From assembly GCA_019914945.1 (NCBI GenBank), contig CM034100.1, positions 1,749,209 through 1,813,208 of the forward strand: DNA of 64,000 nt, in the 5' to 3' direction. The notes below the pieces were generated by a model. The model made no database searches. It was not told the DNA's origin and saw only the letters and a program-made list of their open reading frames with translations. A program made the translations under genes and the position numbers. Position 1 is the first letter of the stretch, and each line of letters starts with the position of its first letter. The stretch is from Typha latifolia (Eukaryota > Streptophyta > Magnoliopsida > Poales > Typhaceae). Below are positions 1 through 13,237 of this stretch, piece by piece.

Positions 1-3000
1 GCGTTCATGAGGTTCCATAACCACTGCTCGTCGGCTTTCCAGGAGTGGCCGTTTCCTACTAGGCTTGTCCTTCGGCTTAGATGCAAATGGAAGTGCCGCT
101 TGCAGTTTTGGTGGGACCACCAGTGGGTTGAATTTTCTGGGCTTCCTCTCAATAGGCTGTACAAGTGAAAGAAAATGAGAAATCCAGAAGGCCATCTAGA
201 AATATAAGTGAATCAGAGATTCCAAGACCTTGTAGACTGAGTCTCTGTTGTGTGGGATCGAAACTTTGTTTTCTTGACGTAGCTCAGCAACTGTTTTCAT
301 GCCTTGCCAGGCTTGGTCACGACGCTGCAGAGATGTTGTCACAGGATTATAAAACCGGGGGATGTCAACTTGAGTCCATGCACGTAAGAACACAATATCA
401 CTCATCAGAATCCTGTCCTCAAACGTGCACCTCGCTATCCCTTCTTTCATAGTTTCTCCCCTTTTCTTTGGTTGATTTCCCAGTTCTGCTTTTGCAGCCT
501 GTCATCAAACATGAGTGTCAAGCTAAAACAGAGATTTGTCTTTTTTCTCTCTTAAAGTTATAGTTCTACTAGAAACACAAATTCCTGCAAGGATGTTTCA
601 ATAATTGAAACCCTCTCATGCAAGGAATAAAAGAGATGATGACTAATAGCTAACTGCAAAATATATATATATATATCATCATAACTCTTCACCCATCCAG
701 AGAAATAGAATAACATATCAAAAGAAAAGGTAAAGCCCCAGCAGCCAGCTGGCAAGAAAGATATCAGACATTTATAACATCTACCAGATGGGTAAATCTC
801 CATTAGACAACAAAAACACTTTGGACAAAAATACCACGATCGAGCCATTTAGTATGATTTGGATAACTTGGTACAATAATCTCCTTAATCTTCATGAGCC
901 TTATATCAGCATCTCTATTCTCTTTGTTTCCAACATATGCAGAAGCAGCTAAAAGGGGCCTTAGTTCAACATTTAGTAACATCATTGCCAGATTATAATT
1001 GGCAAAACCGAAAACCTCAATTCACCAGCTCAAATGGTCATAAGGGATGTTAAGTGCTCTACGAATTACCATGCCGGTCAGCATGCCCCATGTCAATGAG
1101 CTATTAGCACTTGGCAGGGGGTACGCCAATCGCACAGCCCCATGCCAAGCTTTGTCAAGCCTATATCACCCAATACTGTATTACAGTATCGGAGCAAACC
1201 TATTATGTGCCCGAAACCCATTAAATTAAGTCAAATGAGTCTTTGTGGAAGCTATTTTCTCAAATAGAGGATGAAAGTTAGAGAAGAGGGAGAATTTAAG
1301 ATTTATATTCTTTAAATCCCATCAAAAGGTAAAAATTTCCTTTCATTCTATAAGTCTTTGTTTTATACATTAGAAACTGATTATTGAACTATTATTAATT
1401 ATTGAACGTATTCAATCATATTTCTACTTGACTATTGCTAAATCTTTGTAACTTAAAATGCTCTTCTAATCATTTGATTTGGGAGATACATAAAATAATA
1501 AGTACTTACTAAATAGCATGATAATTCGAGTTCAGAAGTAATGTCCCGATCAAATGAAGTTCAAAAGGATAATAAAACATTTCTTATGATTATGTTGATA
1601 ATTAAAAAAAGATTGTTAAACATGGTCGGATGCACAATTTTATATATGATATAAGATAGTGAAGATCGATAAATGACAACCATTACTTTCATCCTCACAA
1701 GAAGCTAACCCAGGTTCCAAGGAAAGATGAGGGCACCCACACTAAAAACAATAATGGAAGTTCATTAAAATGGTTCAACACTATGAAAAGCCAACCAAGT
1801 GAACTGGTGGAGGAAAGAAATGCGGAATGCAGAGACACCCATGAAAATATTGCAAAAGGATGGCTTACACCATGTCATACAGTTAGTGATACAACTGGTT
1901 CAAGATAATTGCATGCTGTACATATAGTATATCTTTTAGCTATGCATAGTAAGTAAAATCAGAAGAGTACTACAAGAAGAAAATGGACATAAAAAAATTA
2001 CAGCATATTTACCTTCTTAACCTGCCCTCGTATTCCACTGACAGTTCTAATAGCTGCACCTTCGAACCTAGCAATCTCCAGATCGGATGTGAACATGTCC
2101 TTAATAAGTGCTGTCTTTTTGAAGATCTTACAGGGACAACCAACAAGCTTGATCTTCTTCATTATTTTTGCAGCATGATTAAACTCTTGTATCCAGCCCG
2201 TTGCGGTAATCCTAAATGATGCCTGAGAAAACATCTACATGTTACACCAATCTGTCACATACATCATCGGTAGAATAAATTACAGCACATCCCACATGTT
2301 GTTCTTTTCAAAACCTCAAATACCAAAAGTAAACAAAAGAATACAGCTAAGATTGAACAGATACATGTCAATGTGTCATATTCAACAAAAATATGAAAGA
2401 TGTATTGGAATATGGAGAACTTATTGCATATAAGAAATTCAGTAGGAGCCGAGATCTCCCTCAGTAGTATATGGGTCCTTTTCTGCATAGAAGAAGGCAA
2501 TCCAAAGACCCTCAGAGAAAGAAACTCCTCAACCATCACAAGAAAAAGATCATTTAGTGTAATGTAATTTCCTGTGCTCCACCTAATTTAAAGCTTCTCC
2601 CATATATAGCAAAAAGATTTTAAACTGTAAAAATAGTGACATTAGGAAGCTTAAAATTTCCCAAAATCATGAAAAATCAGAAAAGCTACATGTTGGAGAG
2701 AACATGACATATGTTCAAAGTGGCTCACGTAGCTCCATAGATTAGACCAAAGGATTGAAGATGCTTACGTCGGTGCTTTCAGTTCTCCACTGAGCTTGTC
2801 AACTAATATTGAGCCAATTAAATGGATAAACTCAACAAAACAAAAAAAAGGGTCGGAGGGGATCAATGAAATGCAGTGCCTCTCGCATCACTGAGATCAA
2901 AGAAGCTAAGGAGTTGTCAAGTATGATTTGCATGTGTAAACAGTTCAGTGGTGTGGGAGTGTTGGGTCTTTTATTGGTTGACAGCTTTAGTGACTGGAAA

Positions 3001-6000
3001 TTGAACAGCAAATCACCTGTTCACAGAAAATTATGGTCTAGGGAGTCTCACTCCACATGGCAAGCCAAAAAGAAAGCTTGCATCTAATTGGTCCGAAGCC
3101 GAAAACAGGCCCTTGTTCAACAACTTTTGTTGAACGCTTCATCATAGACTCTGGGAGCATCTATTGGCACATTTCTCTCTCTTTCATGTATGTAGATATT
3201 TATGTATGTATACAAATGTACCATGATATGTAAGGGGGCTCCATTTAATGATATTCACTCACAAAAAATATTTCCACATGCTATCAGAAAGGAGGGAAAA
3301 ATTCACTCAAAAAAAGTAAACGACTAGTTTGAGAAGATAAACGGTCTAGCTGCTTTTAAATCTTAAAAGTTGGAAAAAATCTGGACACATTTATTTCTAA
3401 AAAGTAGACTGATAGATCAAATGGTGATGGGGGGGAAGGGGGGGCGGGCGCAACCATTGCTGCATTCTATCACTAAAAATAAAAATAAAGGAAAATGGCC
3501 TATGGCCTAGGGTCAACATTATATGAGAGGAGAAAAGAGAGAATAAGATAAAGAAGGAAATAATGCTGATCTGCTTCATATAGGTTTGTGAAATAAAAAT
3601 ATCAAGAAAAGCTAGAGCACAAAATACAATGTAACATAAATGAGGCCAAGTTCTTAAATAGCAATATATGTTTTAAAAGCATAATACATGAAATTTTTTG
3701 CCAAAACTTAAGGCCAAGTTCTTAACTAAAACCATATATGAGGAAACTAAAAGGTACCTGATTGTTTGAGAGTTTCTGCACAGCTAACACACCACTTTTA
3801 GGAGGGGCAAGAGGGCCCCAGAACATTGCAAAACAATACATATGCTCAGGAGTATACTTGAGCATTCGATGACGACCATTCCGATCCTCAATGGCATATA
3901 CAGGAATTGTTTGGAAGCGTCTCCAACCAACTGAGACGATGATTGGATCTCTAGTCTTTAGCACTTTTTTGTGCCACCTATGACGCTTTATACTAGCCTA
4001 CATAGCAAAAAGTAGCATTTCAGACAACTCAAAGCAAACTATACATCTATATTTCACGCACACAGAACATCTTGCCACCTTATGTTTTAAAAGGAAAGGA
4101 AAACATCATGCCACTTTTAACATTCCGAAATGACACATATGCCACAGTGAAGCTAGATGGAAAAGATAGAACCATGGATTTTTCATGCCATAGATGCCGA
4201 TCTCTAGTCTTTAGCACTTTTTTGTGCCACCTATGACGCTGTATATTAGCCTACATAGCACAGCGTAGCATTTCAGACAACTCAAAGCAAACTATACATT
4301 ATCTTTCACGCGCACAGAACATCTTGCCACCATACGATTTAAAAGGAAAGAAAAACATCTTGTCACTTTTAACATTCTGAAATGACACATATGCCACAGT
4401 GAAGCTAGATGGAAAAAATAGAACCATGGATTTTTCATGCCATGCATGCCTATCACAGCATACCAGGTTAGATACAAGGGAGTATTTTGATACTCCGCCT
4501 TGCCAAATGGATACCATGTCAAACATATGCAAAACAAGCACATGTTATTCGAAAGTTATCGCTGGCACAATAACCCTAGCTTTAGAGGATGAGTCAAAAT
4601 TTCCATTAAAACGAAGTGCCCAAAACACTGATAAATGACAGACAAAATTTGAGCTGATTACCACTCACTACTATTTTCACTAATCAATTCAGCTTGTTAA
4701 AAATTCAGAAGTTGTTAGCTCACTGGAAAGACAGAAAGAAAGGAAAACAAAATTGTGCTCGATAAAAAGAACCATGACACTTGTCTAGTATATATTGCAA
4801 GAAAACTAATTCGTAGCTTTTTAATAATAACTTTCCTTGAATGTCAGTATCAAGGTAACCTATTAACTATGAAACACGGACACTTCATATAGCATGCCGT
4901 GTTCGTGTCCGACACTCATTGGACACGTGTCGGATACTTCTACGACATATCTCATATTTAAAAAATTATAGAATTAAATTCGAACACTCCTTAGACACTT
5001 TTAGATACTCTTGAAAAACTTTTTGGACATAAGATTTATCATATACTATAAAAGTTGATAATATAAATTATCAATTTTAGGAAATTCCTGCATATGCTAT
5101 AGAAATATAATGCAACAATTACAAGTTAGTACATACAAGAAAATTAATATTAATGCAAATTATTGTAAAATCACAGATTCGCCTATGCCATCCACTGTAG
5201 TTAAGTAATGGTAGTTAGTTATTTATTCTCAGGTAGTTAGATATTTATTCTTATAATATAGAATTGTATTATCACGTATTAGCATTATCATTTCTGGCTT
5301 TGTAGTATTGTATACGTTTTGTTTTTATCTCATGAATAATTTATGCATGCTTGTGTATTTATACTATAAGTTTAGAAAAATATTTCTTTAAACGTATCAA
5401 TAATATATATAATGCTTTTATTTATTTATTTTGTCGTGTCCTAAACGTATCGTGTCCTATTTTTTTAAGATCTGTCATATCTCCGTGTCCGTATCGTGTC
5501 GTATCCGTATCCGGTATCCGTGTCTGTGCTTCTTAGCCTATTAAAATAAATAATTTTCTTTGCATAAGAGAAAAATATGTAACAAGTGGATCATGCAAAG
5601 CGACCCTACCTTAACCTCATTTAACTCCTTATTGATTTTCTGTTTCTATTCAATACAAGAAAAAAAACTCTGCGCCCATAAAAAATAAATGAGAAAAAGT
5701 GTGTGTTTTGGATAGGTGGGGTGGGGGGAGAACCAAAAAGATTCATACATACTAACCTGCATGTATCCGTCATTTTCCTCCCCAAGTCCAATGCCTCCTA
5801 CCAGAAGAGGATGATGTGGATCAAAATGCTCGACCATCTCGAATGGAACATCATGAACCTCCAGTCTAATATAAGTCCCAGTTCTGAAGCCTTCCACCTC
5901 TAATCGAGTGTCCTCATCTAGATCATTAAGTTCAGATATGTTCATCTGCTTACGGAGTTCAATTTCCTCTTTCAACTGCAAAATCCAAATCTCAGTGGTT

Positions 6001-9000
6001 AAATGCCAAAATTATAAGTATTAGATATTTAGATGATGAAAGAGAACAAGGCTGTACTTTGTCAAAATATCCAATATCATGGTTTTTATCTCGGTGTGAG
6101 TTTTTCTCATTTGCTTGGTTATCTTCCTCTTCTGACTGCTCAGATCCATTATATGTAGCTCTAGTCAAGGTTGACAAATGACACACTTCCACAACAACAT
6201 CAAAAGAGGAATAGTTCAAACAAGAAAGAAAATAAACAGAAAAGGTATCTCAGGCAAATTTCAAATATCATGGAGGAATAGAAGCTAGAAGAAAAGAAAA
6301 AAAGCTACAAAAGAAGCAACAAAGACAAAAGGATATTGAGCATCAAACTTTGCTCTCAGCGCAAGCTTTTTAAGCCTCCGTTCCTCCATTTCTTGGTCAT
6401 CTCCCTTGTGAGTATCTCCATTTGCATCAGAATTATCTCCTTGCTTGCCCATGTACACCTCCCCAGTTTCTAGATCTTCAAAATCGCCATAAACTGTTCC
6501 GTCCTCTATATCATCATTTGTTGCCTGGCCTCTTTGAGCAGCCTTTGACCAATTACCAGTCACAAAACGATCACGTATGCTCCTGATAAGTTCCTCATTG
6601 GACCAGTCTCTGAGTTCTGTTTTAAAGAACTTGGAGCAGTCTTCAGCATCATGATCGTCGCACCCTGATTTCTCATTCACCACCTGCAGCTCACCAATAA
6701 CAAGAGTATTTATTGTACTCAACAAAAATACAACATTGATTACACAAAAATGCACAAAACATTTCGTGAAAATAAGAGTATAAATAAATGGATATTCTAC
6801 GAGAGAAACAAATAACTTATATGCAGACCCTCAGTTATACCTTCTCATTCTGTCCTTTTGGCTTGAAAAACTCTTCACCTTCACTTTCATCACTCTCGCT
6901 AGTGTCATACCCTTCCCTTGCCACGGTAGGCGACTTTGATGTGAACTGTCCATAAACTATTTGCATTAAATTGTCATTCTTCTTCATCAATGTTCGACTG
7001 ATCAGGGATTCTTTCCATTTTGAAGCATTATCAGCTTCATCCTCTTCAACGCCAAAAAGACATTTTTTGCAATATGTGAGTACTTGATAAGCACTTATAA
7101 TTCAAATAACTTTTTACTCATAAAAAAAAACTATTAAAGTTAAGAAACATCAGAGTTAAGACCTGAATCCCCACTTCCTTCTGAACATTCTGAACCAGAA
7201 GACCAATCATCTCTATCATCCGCATCAGAATCCTATACCAAGAAAATTTAAGAAAAAAAGGAAAAGAATGTAAAGTTAGTTTATAGACAGCATTCTGAAA
7301 TCCAAGACAACTTGAGAGCATATCATTCGTTGGACCAAAATTTATATGTCAAGTTACAAGACACAATGTACAGAAATTTTTTCAAGACACCAAAATTGCC
7401 TGACAGGTCTGTAAACATGAACAGCTTATTCAATATATAGGCATAACCCTAAATATAAAGGCAAATCATAATACAGTTGAAAGTTAAAAAGGCAGAGAAG
7501 AAGTACAGACCAAAAGTGGGGCTTAACTCTAAATTATATCAATGCCTTGATTAACATTTTCTTGAATGGCCTCTAGAGCACATCTATTGTAAGACATCAC
7601 TCTGGAAAAGAAAATTTTGTTCTATATATATAGACCTACCAATCTTCGACAAGAGTACCTTTGAGATATTTAAAAGTCACTACACATAATAACTTTGAGA
7701 AGATAAAAGTCATGTTATTACAAGAAGAGGTAGCTTTTCTGAATCTCCATCTTCTCTGTTGTCGCTGTTTTGTTTCTCCTCCAGTTTAGCTATAAGTTTA
7801 ACTCAGATACTGACTATAATGAATATACTGCAAAGTAAAAAATACAAATGAACAATTGTAACTCAGACCATCCACTAATTCTTCAAGGCCAAAGTTAAAA
7901 GAAGATATTCAGAAAAGATATAAATGCTATACCAATCAAACCAATAACAAAAGTAGGAGAGAGCTTGTATGTATACATGTCAACTTGGATACTACTTGGC
8001 GCATTACAACATAACTAAAAATACAACTCCAGCATACGAGTTATCCCATGGAAAATACTAGGGAAAGCTCATTACATCTCATAAACAAGCATTAATGGAC
8101 AAAATCTAGGGAAAGAAAGAGGATCATCAGAACCTTTTACCAGAGACAACTTTTAGTTCAATATCTTAACTCTCCAAGTACTAAAAAAATAGAAGTAGAA
8201 ATAATCGACTATCATTTAGCATGATAGCACATCATACGCAGGTATCCCAGTGAGGATGTAACAAATTTATTTGGTAGAGAGATGATAGATATTCGTAAGG
8301 AAAAAAAGGATGCCTTATATATGGTACCTCGGCATGTGCCCCAAAGTTAGATGATATGGCTTTTCTCCTTACTCTTCCATTCTGAAATTGAACTTCTTCT
8401 TGCAAGTCATAGTTGTAAGGATTTTGCAGCATATCTTCCTCGTGCTTGTCCTCCGCAGCAACATCACTACCGCCTTCATCATCATCATCATCGTCTTCGT
8501 CGTCATCATCTTTAATCACGTCCCTCTCTAAAGCCTCATGCTCTAAAACTTCTGTGCCATACCTTGGATCAGAGGAGCCAAGGATTTCTTCGTCCTTTCC
8601 TACTTGAGATTGCATACCATCCTTTTTGTAGCCCTTTGATTCAGAATCCTTTTCATCACCAATGTCCCGTAATGAAGCCAGGGGCTTCCTACTAAAGAGA
8701 TTGATAAAACTATTTTCCAATTTTTCATCAATTGAATATCTGGTATTTTGTAATGATTTTACAAGGACCTCTCCAACATCATGATCGTTGCCTGAAGAAA
8801 CTTTAAAGTCAGAAAACCAACAGGTAACAAGTCATAATGGCTTAGAGCAATATAACAATTTAAACATCCAAGAAGAGTTCTTCCATTATTGCTTCAGTTA
8901 ACAGGTTTTATTATAATAGAACAGTGTTTATGTTAAATTGACAATCTCAAACGCATTTGAAGAGAGCAAGGGTAGAAATCATAACTTACCAAACCTAGCC

Positions 9001-12000
9001 AAAATAACAAGTACGAATTAGGAACCAGTAAATGGGTTGGTATTGACTACCACAAGCCTACCTGAGTATAAATGCAACAAGACAAACCTAGTGTATGTTC
9101 TAAGAAAAATAATTATCTTAGAAAATTATGAGGACTGAAGTAGGTGAAAACATTAAAAAAATAAAATAAAGAGTGTAGGTAATGCAATCAAAAAAGATTA
9201 TCAAGAATGCAAAAGTCGATTCAACATATTATATATATTGAAGAGTCTCAAATAGTCCATATAGAAATATCCAAAAAAGATAGACTAGGTATTGATCCTT
9301 GCACTGATGTCAAAGGATTACTTCCTAACTAGCAGTTGGATCTGAAAAGGACTGAAGTTAAAATTCTTAACTCAAAATAACATAAAATATATATATAGAA
9401 AAAGACTTTTGGTAATTATCAACAATAAAGCTATTGTAAAAGTACAGGTAAATATCCATCCATTCGAGATTGGTGTACGGTTGTACCACACAAAAATACC
9501 TCATCAATCTCACCAGGAAAGCAAACCACGCTTGATCAAAGCAGTATTGAATAAAACAACATCTGCTAAAATTCTACGAATGCCGATGATACATATTAAA
9601 ATACCTTTTCTTGCTGCTATACTGCTTCCATCATCAACTTTTGAAAACTGAACAAGATGATCATTGATGTTTATGTAGACAGCGTCCTTGTCATAAAGAA
9701 GTTCTCCAATACCAGACATGGGTGCATAGAAAAGCTTTTCCTTATCTCGCAATCCCTTCTTCTTAGCAGCCGATGGTAACGGGCATGGGTCAGCCAAACT
9801 TGTTAACCCAGCCAAATTAAAATCGCCAGCCCCGGTAACATGAACCTATAATAAGTTGAAACTTAATTCCATACATTCATGTAGAAAGACAAATCACAGA
9901 CATCAAGTATATGACTACCTGTATGATAAAACTTTCTTAATTTAGTAGGAATAATTGTAAAAAAGAGCACAATACTACTTCAAAAACAAATTCTCTGTTA
10001 ACAACAAGGCCCAACAATGATAGCAAGGTCCGGTATTCTAACTATTAAGTTTATCACCAACTCGTCAATCACAAGATCTACCAATATTAAGATGGATCAT
10101 CAGGTCTAAAAGATAAAAATACTGACTGATTCCACAATTTCTGCCAATCAAACATTTAGCAATATTATGGCAAGTATCGAATGTCAAAGACAAATCAAGT
10201 CATTGTATTTAACTATCGCTGCACAAAGGCCAAGTAGGATGGAAAGAGTACAGTTGGAAAACCCCTATATTTGATTGAAAATCAACTTCACTGAAAAGCA
10301 ATGGCTACTGACCAAACTTTAATTTATGGTTTGCCCTGTCAAAATTGTTATCCATGAGCCGTCGTCCTCGGTTGGACACGTTAATTTTGTAAAGGGGTAA
10401 AAAAAGCCATGCATCTACAAGAACTCCGGGTCAATTCTTTTTGTGAAGCCTTGAGTATCTATTTGCATCTACTATTTCCATAAAAGAGTAAGCATGCAAA
10501 TAGGATTTGCAGGGTACTTCTTGAATATCTTTTTCCAAAGGAAACAGCATCAAGAAAAATAAAAAGAATAGGATATGGTTTGTTAAAACCTGATAACAAA
10601 ATTTATTTCACTGTTTACATACATAAAAGGCTCTCTTCAAAGTGCAGCTTTCTGTTAAACGTATATAAAGATCAACAGACCATCAATCAATGAATAAGGA
10701 AATGGGTACTGTAAAAAATTCATCATATCTCCAAAAAATTATGCAAAACAATCACATAACTGATAATAATTACTCAGGAGTTTGATGGTTCCTAAAAAAT
10801 ACTTGACCAAATGGTAAAGAATTAAGCACAGGACATGACTGGCATGACAAGCTAAATGTATCTTACAAAAAAAGCAGGAAAATAAGACTAGAAGATCTAC
10901 CTTTGTACCTCTCTTCATGTTGCAACCTCGAAGGTAACCATATAAAGTTATGTTTCTATCACATTTACTGTTCATATGCAATCTTCCAGGAGGAGTCACA
11001 TCTTCGAAACGATCGACAAGTAAATAAGGATGTGACATCCGCCAAGACAGAGGAACAGTTTTAATTACTGAGATGAACCTTGCAAGGTTGTGAATTTCGC
11101 GTTTTGGATACCTGGACGAAAAATACATAAGAATAGGATCTTTCAGATAACACAAAATAGATTGTTAAATTTTACTAAAAAGAAAATGTTGGTTGATATA
11201 TGAGTGCTACTACACATTGCGGGCTTTACACCACCAATGTAGGGTGACTGTACAATTCATTTGAGATGTTTCTCATTTTACTTTTAGGACTGCCGACCAA
11301 GAGATTGATACAAGGCTTGAAATAATGAGATAGCAACCAATTTTAGAAATTTGTATAGATTTGCAAAACAAGCAGAGTAATACATTCTGAAAATAACAGC
11401 TACGACAAATTCACAGTGACATTATTATGTGGAAATATTGAACAATCAAAACGAGCAATTAAAACACAACATTTTTATAACTTACTTGCCACTAATGAGA
11501 CCAGATAAATAGAAAAGTTTTGCCCCTTCTTTTATTTCAGTCCAAAAACGATGCTTGAGGCGCTGCTTTGTTTTTCTTAGTTTCTTAACATCCTTGAATT
11601 TGTCGAGATGTGTAAGCACTCCCATGACCTTGGGAAATCCATGGACTTGCATAATATTAAGAAACTCAAAAGTTTCCTGCAACAAAAGAGGCATTAATAA
11701 TTAGGGTTACATACATGGGGCATGTTATTCCAGAATGCGACACATTACAAAGAAAAACAATTTCACATTTTCAATCACGCAAAGACAAACTGTTGTTCAA
11801 ATTGCCTAGCAGACTTATAATTACAATAAATAGAAGGAAGCAGTATTAAATCAGAAAAAGCAATAACGCCGCTTATAAGCATAAGGTTCTTTTTAAGAAA
11901 ATATGCTAACAATTCATAACCTAGATATTGTGATGTTCGTCACTTCATTGATAAGGACACTCTTCTGACATAGTTGAAATGAAGCACTGAATACTAGTTT

Positions 12001-13124
12001 ACTTTTAACAAAACATGTTACTTCGGAAGCTCACCATTTCAAACCCATAGCTTCCATCAATTAGCAGCAAAGCGAGATCAGCAATCTTTGCAGCATCTAT
12101 CATACCATTAATATCATTGGGGCACTCCAGAAATTGCACTCTCCTTTGTTTCCCTAACGAACAAAGATAGTCAGATACAAGTTTTCATGACTTGCAGTTA
12201 CCAACACAACTTTAAGGGCAATACATGAAAGAAGAAATTTGTAGAGGTAAAGAATAGTTCTGACTCTTCTAATTGCATATCGCAGGGAAACAGAATACAT
12301 GACAATATGTTATTCCTCCAACATACCTGACACAACCGTGATTGGACCACGAACCTCAGATAAGTTCTGCTTTGTATAGTGTTTCACAAGACACTTTATC
12401 AACAAGGATTTTCCCACCTGAAAAGGCATGAAAGCTCATTATAGCAATGCTCTAAGCCTCTAACAGTGCCACTATAACCATATGAATCTCATGGATTGAA
12501 GTCATTTAGTGAATAGAGTACTTGTGGGGGTCCATGAACTACAACAACCAATGGAGCTGGTTCCCCAGTCGATCGGTCAATTACTGGCACGTGAAGCTTC
12601 CGTTGTTCGATTTCTGAAGTGCGAGATTGCAATCGCTTGGCCTTAACTGATGAATTAAAAGCAAATGCCTAGAACAGAAAAGAAAATCAGGCCAGTTATA
12701 CAGAATGCAATAAAAGAGAAAAGAACAATTAAAGGTCTGATGAAACAAAGTGATACATCTTCTGATTTTAAAAATGCAAAAAAAAAAAGAACTACATGTT
12801 AGCACTAGTAGATACTTTGACCCAGATATGTTATTGAACAGATGTATACCAAAAATGACATAAGCATTGCTTTTGGATTTTAAAATCACATGCCTACAAC
12901 ATACATCTCTCCTGACTTTTGCAACAAAAAATCTGAAAAGAAATCCTAATAAAGGATTAAAGGAAAAGTTTGACCATCCAAACCTTTGGGTTCCGCTTCT
13001 TGGCGGCGGTAGCATCTTGATCCTTCTTATCAAAATTTTCATTCTTCTTCTTCGCAGAAGCACCCGATTTGTGCGCTCGATGAGACTTGTGGCTCTGTTC
13101 ATTACCCCCAGAATCCACTGCCAT
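1..13124 (-). CDS. BMS1: Ribosome biogenesis GTPase BMS1 (C-terminus beyond window)
   Basis: BMS1 is a nucleolar GTPase of the small-subunit processome, needed for 18S rRNA maturation. The ATG at 13124 opens a Lys-rich N-terminus. Coding exons: 12984-13124, 12522-12668, 12327-12417, 12035-12153, 11486-11676, 10901-11111, 9605-9845, 8328-8791, 7722-7789, 7163-7232, 6841-7043, 6337-6683, 6058-6154, 5757-5975, 3758-3997, 2013-2222, 229-498, 1-156. The P-loop GPPQVGKS spans exons 2-3 and LTHLD in exon 5 is the G4 motif. AARP2CN-type sequence follows, then an acidic linker in exons 8-12. The conserved RIBIOP_C block ([39 protein letters not shown]) lies in exons 14-17. About 1,161 residues are visible; roughly 70 Lys-rich C-terminal residues should lie to the left. 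Exons 8 and 9 do not join in phase, so a small exon may be missing or a base lost. Family assignment is certain; exact edges of exons 9 and 11 are less so. Confidence 0.95.
499..2012 (-). other. BMS1 intron 16, non-coding
   Basis: AT-rich intron between coding exons 16 and 17. It has an (AT)n run at about 661-676 and a relatively GC-rich block at 1040-1220 that looks like a repeat remnant, but I could not assign it. No open frame here resembles a protein. Confidence 0.6.
3429..3450 (+). other. G-run cluster in BMS1 intron 15 (possible G-quadruplex)
   Basis: Two runs of seven G and one of three lie within 22 bases on the plus strand, opposite the BMS1 sense strand. The spacing would allow a quadruplex on the template strand. 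Whether it folds is inference. Confidence 0.4.
3946..4450. repeat. Two-copy tandem duplication (~253 bp) covering a BMS1 splice acceptor
   Basis: Copy 1 is 3946-4198 and copy 2 is 4199-4450, both starting GATCTCTAGTC and ending near ATGCC. They differ by scattered substitutions and small indels. The unit takes in the first 52 coding bases of exon 15, its acceptor and about 200 bp of upstream intron. Copy 2 therefore carries a truncated exon copy (4199-4250) that still has an AG acceptor and the same coding start, but no usable downstream half. Confidence 0.92.
4199..4250 (-). other. Duplicated partial exon 15 of BMS1 (pseudo-exon)
   Basis: Reads [17 protein letters not shown] in the BMS1 frame, with acceptor ATGTAG|GCT at 4251. 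The true exon starts A-S-I-K. The pyrimidine run before the acceptor is ACTTTTTGC in the true copy but ACGCTGTGC here, so this acceptor should be weaker. Sequence after residue D departs into intron. Confidence 0.8.
4867..5536. mobile_element. hAT-type non-autonomous element (MITE) in a BMS1 intron
   Basis: A 670-bp element with no coding capacity. The ends form an imperfect 17-bp terminal inverted repeat, CTATGAAACACGGACAC on the left and CTAAGAAGCACAGACAC on the complement of the right (14 of 17 match). It is flanked by a perfect 8-bp direct repeat CCTATTAA at 4859-4866 and 5537-5544, the hAT target-duplication length. The terminal regions are rich in GTGTCCGTATC-like words and the interior is AT-rich. 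Confidence 0.88.
6155..6336 (-). other. U12-type AT-AC intron of BMS1
   Basis: Between exons 12 and 13 the reading frame only continues (D-A-Q-Y-N-G-S) if the intron begins AT and ends AC. The donor reads ATATCCTTTT, a perfect minor-spliceosome 5' site. Near the 3' end is CCTTGAC, matching the U12 branch-site core CCTTRAY, with the branch A about 10 nt before the terminal AC. Length is 182 bp. No GT-AG pair nearby restores the frame. Confidence 0.9.
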
Positions 13125-13237
13125 CGCTCTCTCCTCCCTAACTTATTCTCTTTCAAGAAACCTTTCCCTCTCTCACACGGCGAAACAACTAAAGCGCAAG
13201 GATCGAGATCCTTATTAGGTCTTTCCTTTTCTACGTT

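Noticed and set aside
1040..1229. 60-codon open frame in a GC-richer block of BMS1 intron 16
   Set aside because: No family resemblance and no splice context; probably a repeat remnant.
4292..4638. Open frames around the BMS1 exon duplication
   Set aside because: They run through intron sequence and the duplicated half-exon; only the short exon-derived part is meaningful.
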